Shown here: positions 9,892-21,008 of the stretch, piece after piece | Numbering within the stretch: the first letter of the stretch is position 1 | How the letters are laid out: each line of letters begins with the position of its first letter | Position numbers and translations under genes: made by a program | Source of the DNA: Aphrocallistes beatrix | Lineage: Eukaryota > Porifera > Hexactinellida > Sceptrulophora > Aphrocallistidae | Length of the DNA: 64,000 nt | Direction: 5' to 3' | Assembly (NCBI GenBank): GCA_963281255.1 | Contig: OY725495.1 | Coordinates: 1,054,001-1,118,000, forward strand | The notes under the pieces: generated by a model | The model's database searches: none | Told to the model about the DNA's origin: nothing | Seen by the model: the letters and a program-made list of their open reading frames with translations, nothing else

Positions 9892-12638
9892 ATTTCTTCT
9901 TTATTGTTTGTTTGTGTTGTTTGACTTCTGCAAGTTTGATAATTTTTCTATTTTATTTCCATTTATACGTTAACGAATTTAGGGTAATCACCTTCATCCC
10001 ACTTGAATCACTGCTACTCTACATACGTGGCTATCTTTTTCCCTTATTGCTATTGCAGATATTGAAAGTACTGACTAACCTGATGTTATTTCAATATTTA
10101 TGTCGAATTAGCAAAAACTTATCCCTATCTACCATACAAGAAAATTTTATTATGACTCACCTCTTACCAATAATTGATATCAGCCTTGATAATACCCTTG
10201 TAATACTATGCTAGCATCAGGTTTAAATAATCCCTGATATCACCACATAATATTGAAATATATTTGCTTGAAATAGATTGTACTTACCATACACGTGGTT
10301 ACATCTCTTGCACCATTTAAACAGATATTTGAAGGTAATATTTTATCCATTTGTAGACATTAAATAGTTTAATAATATTTGAATATATGTATATCAAACA
10401 AAATTATGGCGATCATTATATCTCAAGAATAACAAATTAAGAAAGTCCAAATTTTATTCCATTTTATTGTAATACTAAGTTCAGATTCAATTTAAAATTA
10501 GTTTTTTAGTTTATACTTAATAATATCTGAATTCAACTTTTAATTTCTGACTAGTTGAAGATCTTACCGATACTTCAATTTAATCTGGAGCAGACGGAGG
10601 TGGATCTTTAATTGTTTATCATATTTAACCATTTATTTTCATACACTTTAAATTGATTTTGGAACAGAGCGAAAAACGAAAAATCCTGAGAATGGGAACT
10701 CTAATTTAAAAACACCAAAAAGCTTTTTTTACTAAAATGTCTACTTGGTCGGGGAATTATAAAGTCGAAATTTTTACACAATTTTCAACTCAAATACTTC
10801 AAACCAGTATAAATCCTGAGATAAATAGGCAATTTCTGAAAGTTTTTTCTATAATTGATGTCATTCTCTCCCTTCTTTCATTTGAGAGTGATTCAGAATG
10901 ACGAAAAACGAATCCATATTGGATTTTATGGTGTTTTTTACTAAAATTTTGGATAATATATTGCTTCTTTACTTCTGAATCACCTTAATACTACCTCGTA
11001 TCATGATTCTGAACTCCTCGGATGAAAGAGGAGACAATTCGATTTGGTACAAGATCTGCCCCCTCCCTCTCCTGGAAAAAGTTCCAGTTTCACTCTTGGT
11101 ATAAATATTAATAGAGTGGACACTCGATATCGGGAAACTCCTGAACGGAAGACTTACCCCACAAATTTTGTACTATTTGTCATATATAAATCGGGGCAAT
11201 ACTCAATATTTATGGCACCTGTCGCTTACCATTAAATTAATATAGTATGTTGATGAATAAATCAGATGTTTTTCTGTAAACACAGTATCATATATACAAA
11301 CATGCTGCATACACCCAGTTAGCAACTATCAGTAGGTTTAGCACCTCACCCATATTTTGTAAACCCCCTGAGAACATATCAGTTTGGATTCGGGGGGTAT
11401 ATAAATCTATGAACTTTACTTTATTATTGGCACTTATAGTGCGATAACTTAATTTATCTCACTAGGAACACTAGCACCATAATGCATAGTAAAAGGAAGG
11501 AGACTCTGATGGGAGTGTTTAACTGAAACCTCCCTAGCCATTATATTATACTCACAATTTTGTGCGTGCAATCAATTTTTTGTGATTTTACATATTTATA
11601 TCCAAGGGAGGGGAGGGGAGGGGACACACACTCCCTTCCCCCTCCCCTCTAAATCCGCCGCTGCTCAGTCAAAATAATTAACACCGCCTTAACTATCTAC
11701 AAATAAGAATCTCGAATGAATATGATACAAGTTTTGTTCTGTTTGATTGTGATATGTCCATACGGTACCTATCAAAAAATATGGTTGACACTCGCTTTCA
11801 ATTGCTAATTTATTATGCCATTCAATTAGTTCAGAACCCATCAATTTCATTTATTGAGTAATTTTGGAGTTTATAAATTTATTTAAATTACACCTCTGTT
11901 TTAAATGGTTTCGATTAATTTGGTTACACGAAATTGGGTTTCCCTTAATTGGGTTCGCTAGAATGGGTTCCACTCAATCAAGTTCGCACCTGGTAACAGT
12001 TCTCGAGCATGTGGGTGGGTCGGATTGTGGGCCGCGGGCCGTAGATTGGACAAGCCTGAGTTAACTGAATCGAATATATTTCTATACTCAGTGAAATATG
12101 GTAATGGGATCAGAACTTGAATGGCTCAAGTTTGATTTTTAGGGTGTTATAGTAGTAGATTTAAATATCGCATTTTCGAAGGTATATTACAAATATTTAT
12201 TTGAGATATTTTTTTGTAGAATTAGCAATTTTTTAGCAGTCAGGTGACTGCATGTCTCGCAACACTAGAATAATTTATTAGCGATTATGTATGGTCTTTT
12301 ACTCTTGGCTCTATCGCTTACGAATATTCATTATGCAATTAACACTTAGTATTCTGATATTAATTCTAACGAGTTAGATCATTTCCCAAAGGATAGATTA
12401 TGATCGTATTAGAGAATTAGTGATTACATTCTCTTGTACAGGCAATAATTTTAGGATTAAATAAATAATCCTCTTAGGAAGAAAAGTATTATTATATAAT
12501 TGTTATTACGTAGAATAGCATAACCTATTTGCTGAATAATACTTGTAACCTGATAAAATAGAGTAGGCCAATGATTAAAACAGCCATCTACATATAGTTC
12601 AATTAGTATTCTGTTTAATTTGAAATTTGATTAGAAAA
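9892..12638. promoter_or_regulatory. Divergent intergenic region between the small gene and the LRRK-like gene
   Basis: A 2.7-kb head-to-head spacer that must contain both promoters if both gene models are right. Apart from the shared first codons, the sequences just upstream of the two ATGs are not similar. No TATA box or defined operator can be assigned with confidence. Sparse repeats: weak inverted matches near 10650-10960 and a hAT-like terminus at 12058. Confidence 0.4.
12021..12058 (-). mobile_element. hAT-like terminal sequence (solo end)
   Basis: Read on the minus strand it begins CAGGCTTGTCCAAT and continues into CGGCCCGCGGGCCCAC, a CAGG-type hAT terminus with a GC-rich subterminal palindrome. 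The partner end was not found, so the element boundaries are unknown. Confidence 0.4.
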
Positions 12639-13591
12639 ATGTCTATAATTTCATTTTTGGGACTTGGGTCTGTTTTCGACACTAAGCTTCCCATTTTCGG
12701 TTGGCTATACGATTCTATTCACCAGTTCGTGAAAAAGCACGATGAAATTTATAGAGATACAGGCTATAATGGCGAAATCCGTAAAGAATTGGAGCGTCAG
12801 CTGTATTTAATTGTCTCTGATCACATCCATGAGCGCCTTTATCAGGGGGTGCATCGCCCTATTGAAGAGAGAGTACGCCTCGCTCTCATGATGAGATACT
12901 CGGAGGAGGAAATCCGTAAGGCTGTAAACTACATGTCAAAATCAGGCGATTTCGGAACAGCTATGCACTATGTTACCTGTGAAGGATATGCAATGATTTT
13001 GAGAGTTCTTCTTGAAAGAAGGGGAAATCCTAATCTTCAAGCGATGAAGGAGGAGACCCCTCTGCAGAGAGCTATTTTCTTGTATAATGAATTACCCAGT
13101 GAAAGCAATTTCGACTTCAAGAGGGAAGCCTATCTGAGAGTGATCAGTGTTCTTCTCTGCTTTCAAGCAGATAGACAACGGCTCAAACCTGGAACTCCCA
13201 AAGCACAACCTGGTCCAATTGAAAACGAGTTTAAAAAACAGATGAAATCAAACGAGAAAGGTCAAATGAGCACTATTGCTAGGAAGGTTAAAAAAGCATT
13301 TGATAAACGTGATTCAAGAAAGATTGTGAAAGCTCTCAATGAATGTAATTTAGGGTTGTTAAATTTAATTCAAACTACTGTCCCTGAATTTGAGGAACTA
13401 TCTTTTGAGATTGGTGCCTTGTTCCAAGCTGTTAAGTGGAATAAAAAGGCAGAAAAGGAATTCAACCTCGGTGATCAGAAATTTAAACACAAGATAGATG
13501 GTACTTTACATCAAGACCCAGACAATCAAGCACCTGAAATCAAACATCCAGAGCATAAAAATTATGATTTTATGAATCAAATGCGTGAGAG
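12639..13591 (+). CDS. LRRK-like gene exon 1 (N-terminus, first ankyrin repeat)
   Basis: ATG at 12639 is the first Met after an in-frame TGA at 12621 and sits in an A-rich Kozak-like context (aaaaATG). It encodes residues 1-317 plus two bases of codon 318. MSIISFLGLGSVFD is followed by a helical region and an ankyrin-like repeat at about 105-150 (GTAMHYVTCEGYAMILRV then NPNLQ, ETPLQRAI). Residues 185-300 are Lys/Glu-rich and unlike a named domain. The donor is 'ag|gtacc' at 13591/13592; joined to exon 2 it gives MNQMRESYYRWG. Confidence 0.88.
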
Positions 13592-13669
13592 GTACCTAGT
13601 GCTATATCTTGTATTCAGGATCCTCTTTTTTTCTATCACGTGTTTTATGTAATATTTAATTTTCTTTAG
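13592..13669 (+). other. LRRK-like intron 1 (78 bp)
   Basis: The only short intron of the gene: gtacct to tttctttag. It contains in-frame stops, so translation requires its removal. Confidence 0.8.
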
Positions 13670-13964
13670 TTACTACAGATGGGGAGTAGAGCTTCGGACT
13701 GATGTAGTGTTCCTTGAGTTTTTGAAAGAATGCTTTGACATCATTTTTGAACAATTACATAGAACCCCCGAAGATAATCCGAAGAATGGAGCTAATCTCC
13801 TGCACTACTTCATAATGATTCCTTACTTCCCGCTGTGTCAGTCGGTACTTGCTCACTCTCCTGAGTTAATACACAGACAGGATAATATGGGAAACACCCC
13901 ATTACATTGTGCTTTCTTTGCTGCTATGGAAGAAGAGGCTATCTATGAGCCCATTCTACAAACG
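13670..13964 (+). CDS. LRRK-like gene exon 2 (ankyrin repeats)
   Basis: Residues 318-416. Starts SYYRWGVELRTDVVFLEF and ends YEPILQT. It contains the ankyrin consensus words NGANLLHYF, then DNMGNTPLHCAFFAA. The acceptor is 'tttctttag'; a second AG at 13678 is possible but would shift phase. The donor 'gtttgt' leaves phase 0. Confidence 0.85.
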
Positions 13965-13998
13965 GTTTGTTGTTTATGATAGTTATTTTAAGACAATA

Positions 13999-14147
13999 TA
14001 CAGTGAAACTCCTCCAATCATGTCGCCCTGCTGATTGGCCTACAATGACTGTATTAGAGAGGTTACCTAATTAAATGGTTGAATTAGCAAGAGACTGTAA
14101 ATAATGACCGCATTAGGGGGGTGACCGCTTGGGGGAGTTTTACTGTA
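13999..14147. mobile_element. MITE, TACAGTGAAACTCC ends
   Basis: Left TACAGTGAAACTCCTCCAA, right the inverse of TACAGTAAAACTCCCCCAA, 149 bp, TA borders. It starts 34 bp after the exon 2 donor, in intron 2. Internal 'aatgaccgcatta' resembles the 17.3 kb MITE. Confidence 0.8.
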
Positions 14148-14189
14148 TATTATTTTTCATCTTTTATATTCCACTTCAGCAGTATTTAT

Positions 14190-15329
14190 ATATCTTATAT
14201 ATTAAAATGCTAGGATTTTGTTTGTTTGTTTGTCCGAATTGATTGAAGAATTGGCATGTAGGTGTCAAATGATGAATCTACGATTAAGTTCGAAAATCTA
14301 AGCGAAATTTTCACACCTCTGCAAAAAATGAAAAACAATTTTTCACACCTTTTCTATACAAAATATATGACTACACTATCACAATAGAAATCATTGTAGC
14401 CATTGTTATTAATACTTCAAAGCCACTATTTATGTTTGATATCTTAAATGGATTAAAGTGTATAACAATAAAAAAGATTATGTGCATATTTCACACCTTT
14501 ATATACATATTTTCACACCATTTAACAAATTTTGAAAAATATGCTAGAGACTAGCTTCCAACGGGTGACATGGGGTTTTCAGGGGTGTAGATTTCGAATA
14601 TCATATTTTCAGATCTATATGATAAATTATTTGTTTACCTTTGTTTACATTAGATACATAAAGTAAACAAATCTCAAAAATATTCTAGAAACTTGCTTTA
14701 AACGGTTGACATGGGATTTTCAGGGGTGTAGAATTCGAATATCATATTTTCAGATCGATATGATAAATTATTTGTTTACTTTTGTTTACAATAGATACAT
14801 AAAGTAAACAAATTACAAAAATAGGCTAGAGACTAGCTTCCAACGGTTGACATGGGTTTTTTAGGGGTGTAGGATTCAAATATTATATTTTCGGATCCAT
14901 ATGAGAAATTATTCGTTAACCTTTTTGTTTACAACATTTGTAAAAGTTAAGCAATACAGTTATTCGAGCATAACTCAGCCATTATAGGAGATAGAAAGCT
15001 GAAATTTTAATAGAATCTGTATACTAACATATCTCGCATATGATGCAACTATCATCAAAAAGTGATGACTCTTTGTTATGACGTCATCATTACTCATCAA
15101 AATTTTAAAAATTGATAAATTTGGTGATTTTTCGTGCGATAGCGATTATAACAGTAGGACAGACGTATTTAGAGATGTTATTTCCCTTATAATTGATCAA
15201 TGTGACCCCAGGCGAAAAAAATCCCCAAATAGGTTAGATTGAGTAACTTCAGGCGCCCGTAGGGCGACTCTGAGGACTCGCAGTGTCCGCAAGCCGTGCA
15301 GCGCAAGCAAGCGAAGCGCGCTTGTTTAT
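14190..15329 (+). mobile_element. Long member of the triple-hairpin family
   Basis: Starts near 'gctaggattttgtttg', 'gtccgaattgattgaagaattggc' and ends at 15329 in 'caagcgaagcgcgcttgtt'. Between are about 350 bp of unrelated AT-rich DNA, a 139-bp tandem repeat (14543-14935), and from 14951 the core shared with all other copies. The defined 5' block, (TTTG)n, internal tandem array and 3' hairpins resemble non-autonomous Helitron/Helentron relatives; that assignment is inference and no rolling-circle replicase gene is present. Confidence 0.65.
14543..14935 (+). repeat. ~139-bp tandem repeat, about 2.8 units
   Basis: The marker 'ggttgacatggg' (or a one-base variant) recurs about 139 bp apart near 14566, 14705 and 14844, each followed by 'aggggtgtag' and 'catattttcag', then 'tttgttta' and 'agatacataaagtaaac'. 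Single diverged units occur at 42570-42960, 54880-55000 and inside the 1.76-kb duplication. Confidence 0.8.
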
Positions 15330-15689
15330 TATTATAATTATTTAATAATTATTAATCCAACACACCTACTAGCACTTTTATAGCTACAGGAGTATAGAAA
15401 ATGACTGGAGACACCGCGATATCCCGCACGATCTTTATAAGCTTTCAACTTAATTCCTCTCCTTCAAAATTAAGTATTTTCGGTATTTGCTACCCTATGG
15501 CATATATCACGAGTTATCACCATTGTATATGATGGCATAAGTGGAGATGTGGCACAGTCTGAGAATATTTAACCTTATGGGAGATTAATCGAATGGAAAG
15601 ATTATAAAATGAGTGATTCGAATATGGAAAGTTAAATTAAGCGCATCACTTACAAATTAAATTCCTTTGACTCGCTAAATAACTTAGTA
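15330..15689. mobile_element. Family C MITE remnant between two inverted triple-hairpin copies
   Basis: Matches the interior of 17559-18039 ('aagctttcaactta', 'ttcggtatttgctaccctatg', 'caccattgtatatgatggca', 'ttaccaattaa..gactcgctaaata'), but lacks its termini. Confidence 0.7.
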
Positions 15690-16010
15690 CAAGCGCGCTT
15701 CGCTTGCTTGCGCTGCGCGGCTGGCGGACACTTTGTGTCTGCTGGAGGCGCCCTTTGGGCGCCTGGGGTTACATTTTAATACATTTTAATTAAGGGTTAC
15801 ATTTTAAGTTATAATCGATATCGCACGAAAAATCACCAAATTTGTCAATTTAAAAATTTTTTGATGCGTAGTGATGACGTCATAACAAAGTGATGAGTCA
15901 TCATTTTTTGATGATAGTTGCATCATATTTGAGATATATTATTATACACATTCTATTAAATTTCAGCCTTCTATCACCTAAAATGACTGAGTTATGGTCG
16001 AAAAATGGGA
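15690..16010 (-). mobile_element. Triple-hairpin family copy, inverted relative to 14951-15329
   Basis: Begins with 'acaagcgcgcttcgcttg', then hairpin 2 (ggcggacac..gtgtctgc) and hairpin 1 (AGGCGCCC/GGGCGCCT arms around TTT), then the core reversed to 'agccttctatcacc'. With the 14951-15329 core it forms an inverted pair about 1 kb across. Confidence 0.8.
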
Positions 16011-17301
16011 CTATAACTAGAATGAACCGCAAGCCTTTAAATTAGCAACCTACAAAACTTGATCAAAGGTTCAGAAGTACTCATTAGTTTTAAAATGTTG
16101 AGTCTTATTGCGCAATAGGCATATCTAAGTCACATTTGGGTGATTTTCTGAAAATATTTGAAGCACACTATTAAGCATTGTTAGAAAATGATTTTCAGAG
16201 AGATTCAAGAAGGTGATTGGTTGATATGAAAAATCGAAAATTTCAATTGAATGTTTAGTGCAGCAGAGTAGCGAAGGAATTGTGCATTTTATGGCACAAG
16301 CATGAAATTTGGTACACTGATTCTATGCAACATAAGATTAATTTTAAGATCAGGCCCCACTTTCAAAAGTGCATATTTTGACTTTGGCGCCTATTTCAAT
16401 TTTTGCACCTTCCATATATGTTAATACTACTTGTAACTCGAATTTGGCTCTACTTAGACATGGAAAATGTACTATCTTTGAATACGAAATCATGTATGCT
16501 GAGTCGAAAGGCTATACTCAATTTATTCAAATTTGACAGGTTTTTGAGTTAGGGGTTTTCACAACATTTCATATAGTATATGGTAATGCTGGTTAAAACT
16601 CGTATTTGCATCTAATTCGATATTGTCAATGTACTAATAACTTCAAATGTGGAGTTAAAATATTTCCTGGAATCACTTAAATATCTATTGGTTTTGACTT
16701 TGCGGTTCTACCTAGTTCAGTCAATAGCAGCCATTGACCTGAGACTCGATGCAGAACTAGGAGCCTTTTAAGGTCAATATCCAAAGGCAACGCTCTTCAG
16801 TCTGAAATTCATTAAGTTTGGCTGCTAGAGAACTAGATCCACTTCTAGCATTTGGATTAGTATTTTTCCCGGGAGACTGCAGGGGATTGCCATTATTTTC
16901 CTGGCGCAATACACATAACTCCCAGTTAGTGGTGGATGTAAAATTATTGGGCTGCTTTGACCTTCAAAATGAGCAAGATCTATCAGCATGAAACGCTTAG
17001 CCATTAGATGAAAAATAACAGGAAAGAGCTATACAATAATTAGAATTAAATACTTGGCTAAACTCGATCTGATGAAAGATTAAATGTTAGTATAGATAAT
17101 GTGTATCAAGTATACGGATAAGAACCAATATGAAGAAATAAAAAATATCAACCAATTTCAGTATAAATAGAAAGGTAAAAACCGCAAAACTAAAAAACAG
17201 TAAAATTTTAATATATCCTTTCGAGCCTTCGACAATATATGATTTCCTATTCAGCAATAGCATACTTGCAATGTGCAAATACCAAATAAAATTTGATTCA
17301 A

Positions 17302-18076
17302 TACAGTGGAACTTTAATTAACCCGATTCGTCTAGGAATTTTGCTCACTCATTTCCGATTGAGTCATTTTGGGCAGGGAGACCCTAAAAGTGTGAGGTAT
17401 ATCCTACAAATAGAAAATACTCCAAGGCTATTAAATGACTGGCCACCCAAGAGACTGCGATTAAATGACCGTTTTAGTAAGTAGCCGCGATTTACAGGTC
17501 ACTTATCATTAAAGTTAATGTCAAGGGACAAAGTGCCATTATAGACAATTACCCACTATACACTGACTGAATAAAAGTATTCGTACACCCCATAATTCCC
17601 CATACAAATAGTTATAATACTGATTTATTTAGCGAGTCATGGTATTTAATTGGTAAGAGATACACTTAATTTAACTTCAAATTCGAATTCTCCACTATCA
17701 AATTACCTACTTTATAAGTTTTCAACATAATTACTCTTCTTCAAGATTAAGGATTTTTAGCATTTGCTTTCCTATGCCACATGTCGCGAGTGATCACCAT
17801 TGTATATGATGGCATTGGTGGTATGAGGTGGCACAGTTTGAAAATTTTTAACCTTGTGGGAGTGTGAACAAGTTGAAAGATTAAAAAGTGAGTAATTCGA
17901 ATATGGAGAATTCGAATTTGAAGTTAAATTAAGCGTATCTCTTACCAATTAAATACCATGACTCGCTAAATAAATCAGTATTATTACTATTTGTATGGGG
18001 AATTATGGGGTGTACGAATACTTTTGTTCAGTCAGTGTATATGGTGGCTGTTATCGTACAAGTAGGTTCTACTGTA
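17302..18076. mobile_element. TACAGT-end MITE, split by a nested family C MITE
   Basis: Left end TACAGTGGAACTTTAATTAA, right end 'gtaggttctactgta'. The family C element 17559-18039 lies inside it. An internal block 'gagtcattttgggc' recurs at 24940, which is a fragment of the same element. Confidence 0.7.
17559..18039. mobile_element. MITE, family C variant, nested
   Basis: Ends TACACTGACTGAATAAAAG and its inverse (cttttgttcagtcagtgta), with a long internal palindrome ('ccccataattccccatac' / 'gtatggggaattatgggg'). Complete, 481 bp. Confidence 0.85.
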
Positions 18077-18724
18077 TAGGACTTCCTATTCAATGATAAC
18101 ATACTTATTATTTGTAACCAACCAAATACGAGTTTAAACAAGCATTACCATATATGGAATGGTGCGAAAACCGCAAACTAAAAAACCAGTCAAATTTGAA
18201 TAAATTGAGTATAGCTTTTTGGCTCATCATACATTATTTCCTATTCAAAGATAGTACATTTGCCATGTCTAACTAGAGCCATAATGAGTTTTAAGTAGGA
18301 TTACCATATAGGGAAGGTGTAAAATTGAAAATAGGCACCAAAGCCAAAATAAGCACTTTGGAAAGTGGGTCCTCAAATGAATTTTATGTTGTATAGAATC
18401 ATTTTACCAAATTTCATGCTTGTACCATAAAATACACAATTCCTTCTATTTTTGTAGTTCTGCTCCACTAGTTGTTACATTCCTGCTTTGCTATTGAATT
18501 TGTATTTTTTGCCATTTTTACAATTACACACGATATCTTGAAAACTATAATAGTTATACATCCAATTTTGATTATTAATGTAATTTGCTAGTTTTTATTG
18601 GTTCATAAAATATTTAATAACCTTAAATTCGACTTTCGAGAATGAGACTATTTATTTATTGGTCATAATTAGTAAATTATTCTATATCTTAAAAGTTTTT
18701 GGATTTAGAGTTACGGAACATACT

Positions 18725-19235
18725 ACGGGCGTTCAATGAGTTCTGATCAATACACTGTAAAACATTTAAAATACACAATAAACAAGTTGTTAATGTTTTA
18801 TTTATTCAAAATTCTCCCCACGATTATCGATACAGCGTCGTAAACGTTCTAACCATTGTACAAATACTTTTTTAATTGTCCTCTGGGGTATAAGGTTTAG
18901 ATACTGGAAAATCGCCGAACCCAGTGCTGCATTTGTGTCGAAATGACGACCAGAAAGGTACTCTTTTAGCTTCGGGAATAAATAAAAGTCACAAGGAGCT
19001 AGGTCTGGACTGTAGGGTGGATGCTCAACTCAACCATCCCTATGCTTGCAATTTTGGCTTTGACCTGCTTGGTTTTGTGAGGGCGGGCATTATCGTGCAA
19101 TAATTTCAACCCATTTCGCTCCAGTACTAGGTCTTCGTTTAAATAGTCGTTGTTCAACTTCATGAAGACACTGGTTAGTATAGAAATTCCCTGTAATGGT
19201 TTGTCTTTTTGCAACTATTATCTGAGCAACTGGGC
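18725..19235 (-). pseudogene. Mariner transposase C-terminal remnant, frameshifted
   Basis: On the minus strand: ERNGLKLLHDNARPHKTKQ, then, after a shift near 19020, HPPYSPDLAPCDFYLFPKLK and CIDNRGENFE before a stop near 18800. HDNARPH and YSPDLAPCDF(Y)LF are the second and third catalytic blocks of mariner D,D34D transposases. The N-terminal two-thirds is absent, replaced by the G/C-rich repeat at 19236. Plus-strand sequence at 18730-18760 ('cgttcaatgagttctgatca') may be the end of the element. Confidence 0.85.
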
Positions 19236-19430
19236 CATATCCATCCCATGGGAATTCCCATGGAAATGGGAATGGGATGGAATGGGAAATGATTTTTCCA
19301 CGTGGGAATTCCCATATGGGAAATCCCATGGGAATTCCCATATGGGAAAACCCATGGGAATTCCCACGGGAAATCTCGTGGGAATGGGATGGGAATGGGA
19401 ATGGAAATTTCTTTCCCACGGCAACCCTGA
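19236..19430. repeat. Low-complexity palindromic repeat of CCCATG/GGGAATTCCC words
   Basis: Almost entirely built from 'gggaattcccatggg', 'cccatatggga' and 'gggaatgggat' variants. The first half is rich in self-complementary 14-mers and the last 60 bp is one-sided purine-rich. The right edge reads 'ggcaaccctg', whose inverse CAGGGTTGCC looks like a hAT-type end; no matching left end seen. Confidence 0.8.
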
Positions 19431-20375
19431 TTATAAGACAAGAGAAAGTTCTGTCGTCACCAGAGTGAGATAATTCGAGATTAGTATCATACTTTAGACA
19501 TCCTGGAACATTTTAAGATTATTTTCGTTGATAATTTATGTTCTACTGAAAATAGTCATGAATTTCATATTCCTTTTGACTCGAAAATTTGAGAAATTGC
19601 ATTTAAAAGTGCCAAAGTTAAGGTTAATTTGACCAAATAGTTAAAAAGTTAATTTCTAAAAGAGCCTTAGAAATTGCTCCCTCCTAGAAGTCCATTAATT
19701 GGCTAATTGTCCTGAAAGCTCGGCACTCCTGAATGCATATTGATTCGATTATTTGGGAGTAGTATTTTTGAAAATTCCTAATGACATAGCCTACTCTATA
19801 TAAGGCCATACAGTAAAAGTACCAGGGATGAAGTAGTAAGTGGACGATTGGATATTAGAATACAATTAATATTATGCTAAAGTTATGTTTCCCTTACTTC
19901 CCGTCACTCCATCACCATAGAAACATGTATGATAGCATTTTCCCTTATTGAGAACTACTGAACATTAGTATACGTATTTTAATCACATTGCAATTAATTA
20001 CAAAATAAATGAAGCACAAAACTAGTATGCTACTACTACCAGAGGATCAACTAAACATCTACTACAGTAATTGTAAATCCTAACTTTGGACTTGGCTTTA
20101 TTGACATTTGAACTTGACTTCATAATTGTATCACTCTTGAGCGTCACTATCTAAAACAACAATAAACCATAAAGATAGATATGTATGAAAAAAATATATG
20201 AAAATGTCTTTAATTTAGGCCACTGTTAATTGCAACCGTTTCAGCTCCACGCCCGCATCAATTATCCTACTGCATATATTGTCACTATTGCGATTAGCAT
20301 CTCATCGTATATTTCAGGTGCGGGCTTTATTACTATTGATTGAGAGTTATACAGTCGATATAACTAACATTTCAG
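19431..20375. other. Intron 2 spacer, no recognised element
   Basis: AT-rich DNA with no coding signal. Bits such as 'gggatgaagtagta..ggacgattgga' near 19826 resemble the outer end of family D fold-backs at 23085 and 43580. Confidence 0.4.
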
Positions 20376-20489
20376 CAGGGCTCTCAACTCTCACGATCTC
20401 GATTTTGGAATTGAAGTCAAGGTGAATGCGCACCAATCGAATAAAAGACTAATCTCACGATTTCGTAACCTCACAGGTTGAGAGCCCTG
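20376..20489. mobile_element. hAT-type MITE (114 bp)
   Basis: CAGGGCTCTCAAC at the left and GTTGAGAGCCCTG at the right are perfect 13-bp inverted ends of the CAGGG..hAT type. No 8-bp target duplication is evident. Confidence 0.75.
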
Positions 20490-20998
20490 TTGTGTGAAAT
20501 TCTGAGGCACTTATAAATATATAAACCATGGATGTACAACTTCCGTGAATTTTGAGGCACTGCGTGAAATTCTGAGACATTCGCTTAGAAGCCTTAGCAA
20601 GCTCTGATCTAATATTATGTAACACGTAGTTCCTATTACAGAATGATATTTCACAAAACGTGATGATTTTGTTCTATTTGATTCCAAATCCTATTCTATT
20701 TGATTCCAAATCCTATTCCATTTCTAGGATCTCCGTATACATTATTGAGTTTTCGAAAGTGTTAATAGTCGTAAGCAAGAATCAAACTTTAAAAATAGAA
20801 CAAAATCATCATGTTTTGTGAAATATCATTCTGTAATAGGAACTACAAGTTGCATAATATTATATCAGAACTTGCTAAGGCGAATGTCTCAGAATTTCAT
20901 GCAGTGCCTCAAAATTTCACGCAAGTTGTACATCCATGGTTCCTGTTATATAAGTGCCTCAGAATTTCACGTGCCTCAGTATTTCACGCAACAGCCCT
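20484..20998. repeat. Fold-back element with GTGAAATTCTGAGGCAC ends
   Basis: The left arm 'cctgttgtgtgaaattctg', 'ccatggatgtacaactt', 'attacagaatgatatttcac' is mirrored on the right by 'gtgaaatatcattctg', 'acatccatgg' and 'cacgcaacagccctg'. The centre near 20690-20740 holds a 22-bp direct repeat ('tttgattccaaatcctatt'). Its left tip overlaps the right tip of the hAT-type MITE. Confidence 0.75.
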
Positions 20999-21008
20999 GA
21001 CTTCAGTA

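Larger units (their letters stand above)
16080..18530. repeat. Fold-back element of the 'CGTTGCTATGG' family (family D), interrupted
   Basis: The left arm (about 16250-16640: 'aaggaattgtgcattttatgg', 'atgaaatttggtac', 'ggcgcctatttcaattttt', 'gtatatggtaatgc') is mirrored at about 18110-18490 ('gcattaccatatatgg', 'aaaataggcacc', 'accaaatttcatgc', 'cacaattccttc'). The loop region has been occupied by nested MITEs (17302-18076). A short fragment of the same arm recurs at 40228-40308. Confidence 0.75.

Noticed and set aside
12627-12638. Upstream start for the LRRK-like protein at a TTG codon
   Set aside because: Non-ATG; the ATG at 12639 is in good context and gives the N-terminus shared with the neighbouring gene.
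19090-19473. Overlapping frames rich in Gly, Pro, His and Trp on both strands
   Set aside because: Products of the GGGAATTCCC low-complexity repeat; all frames stay open because of its periodicity.
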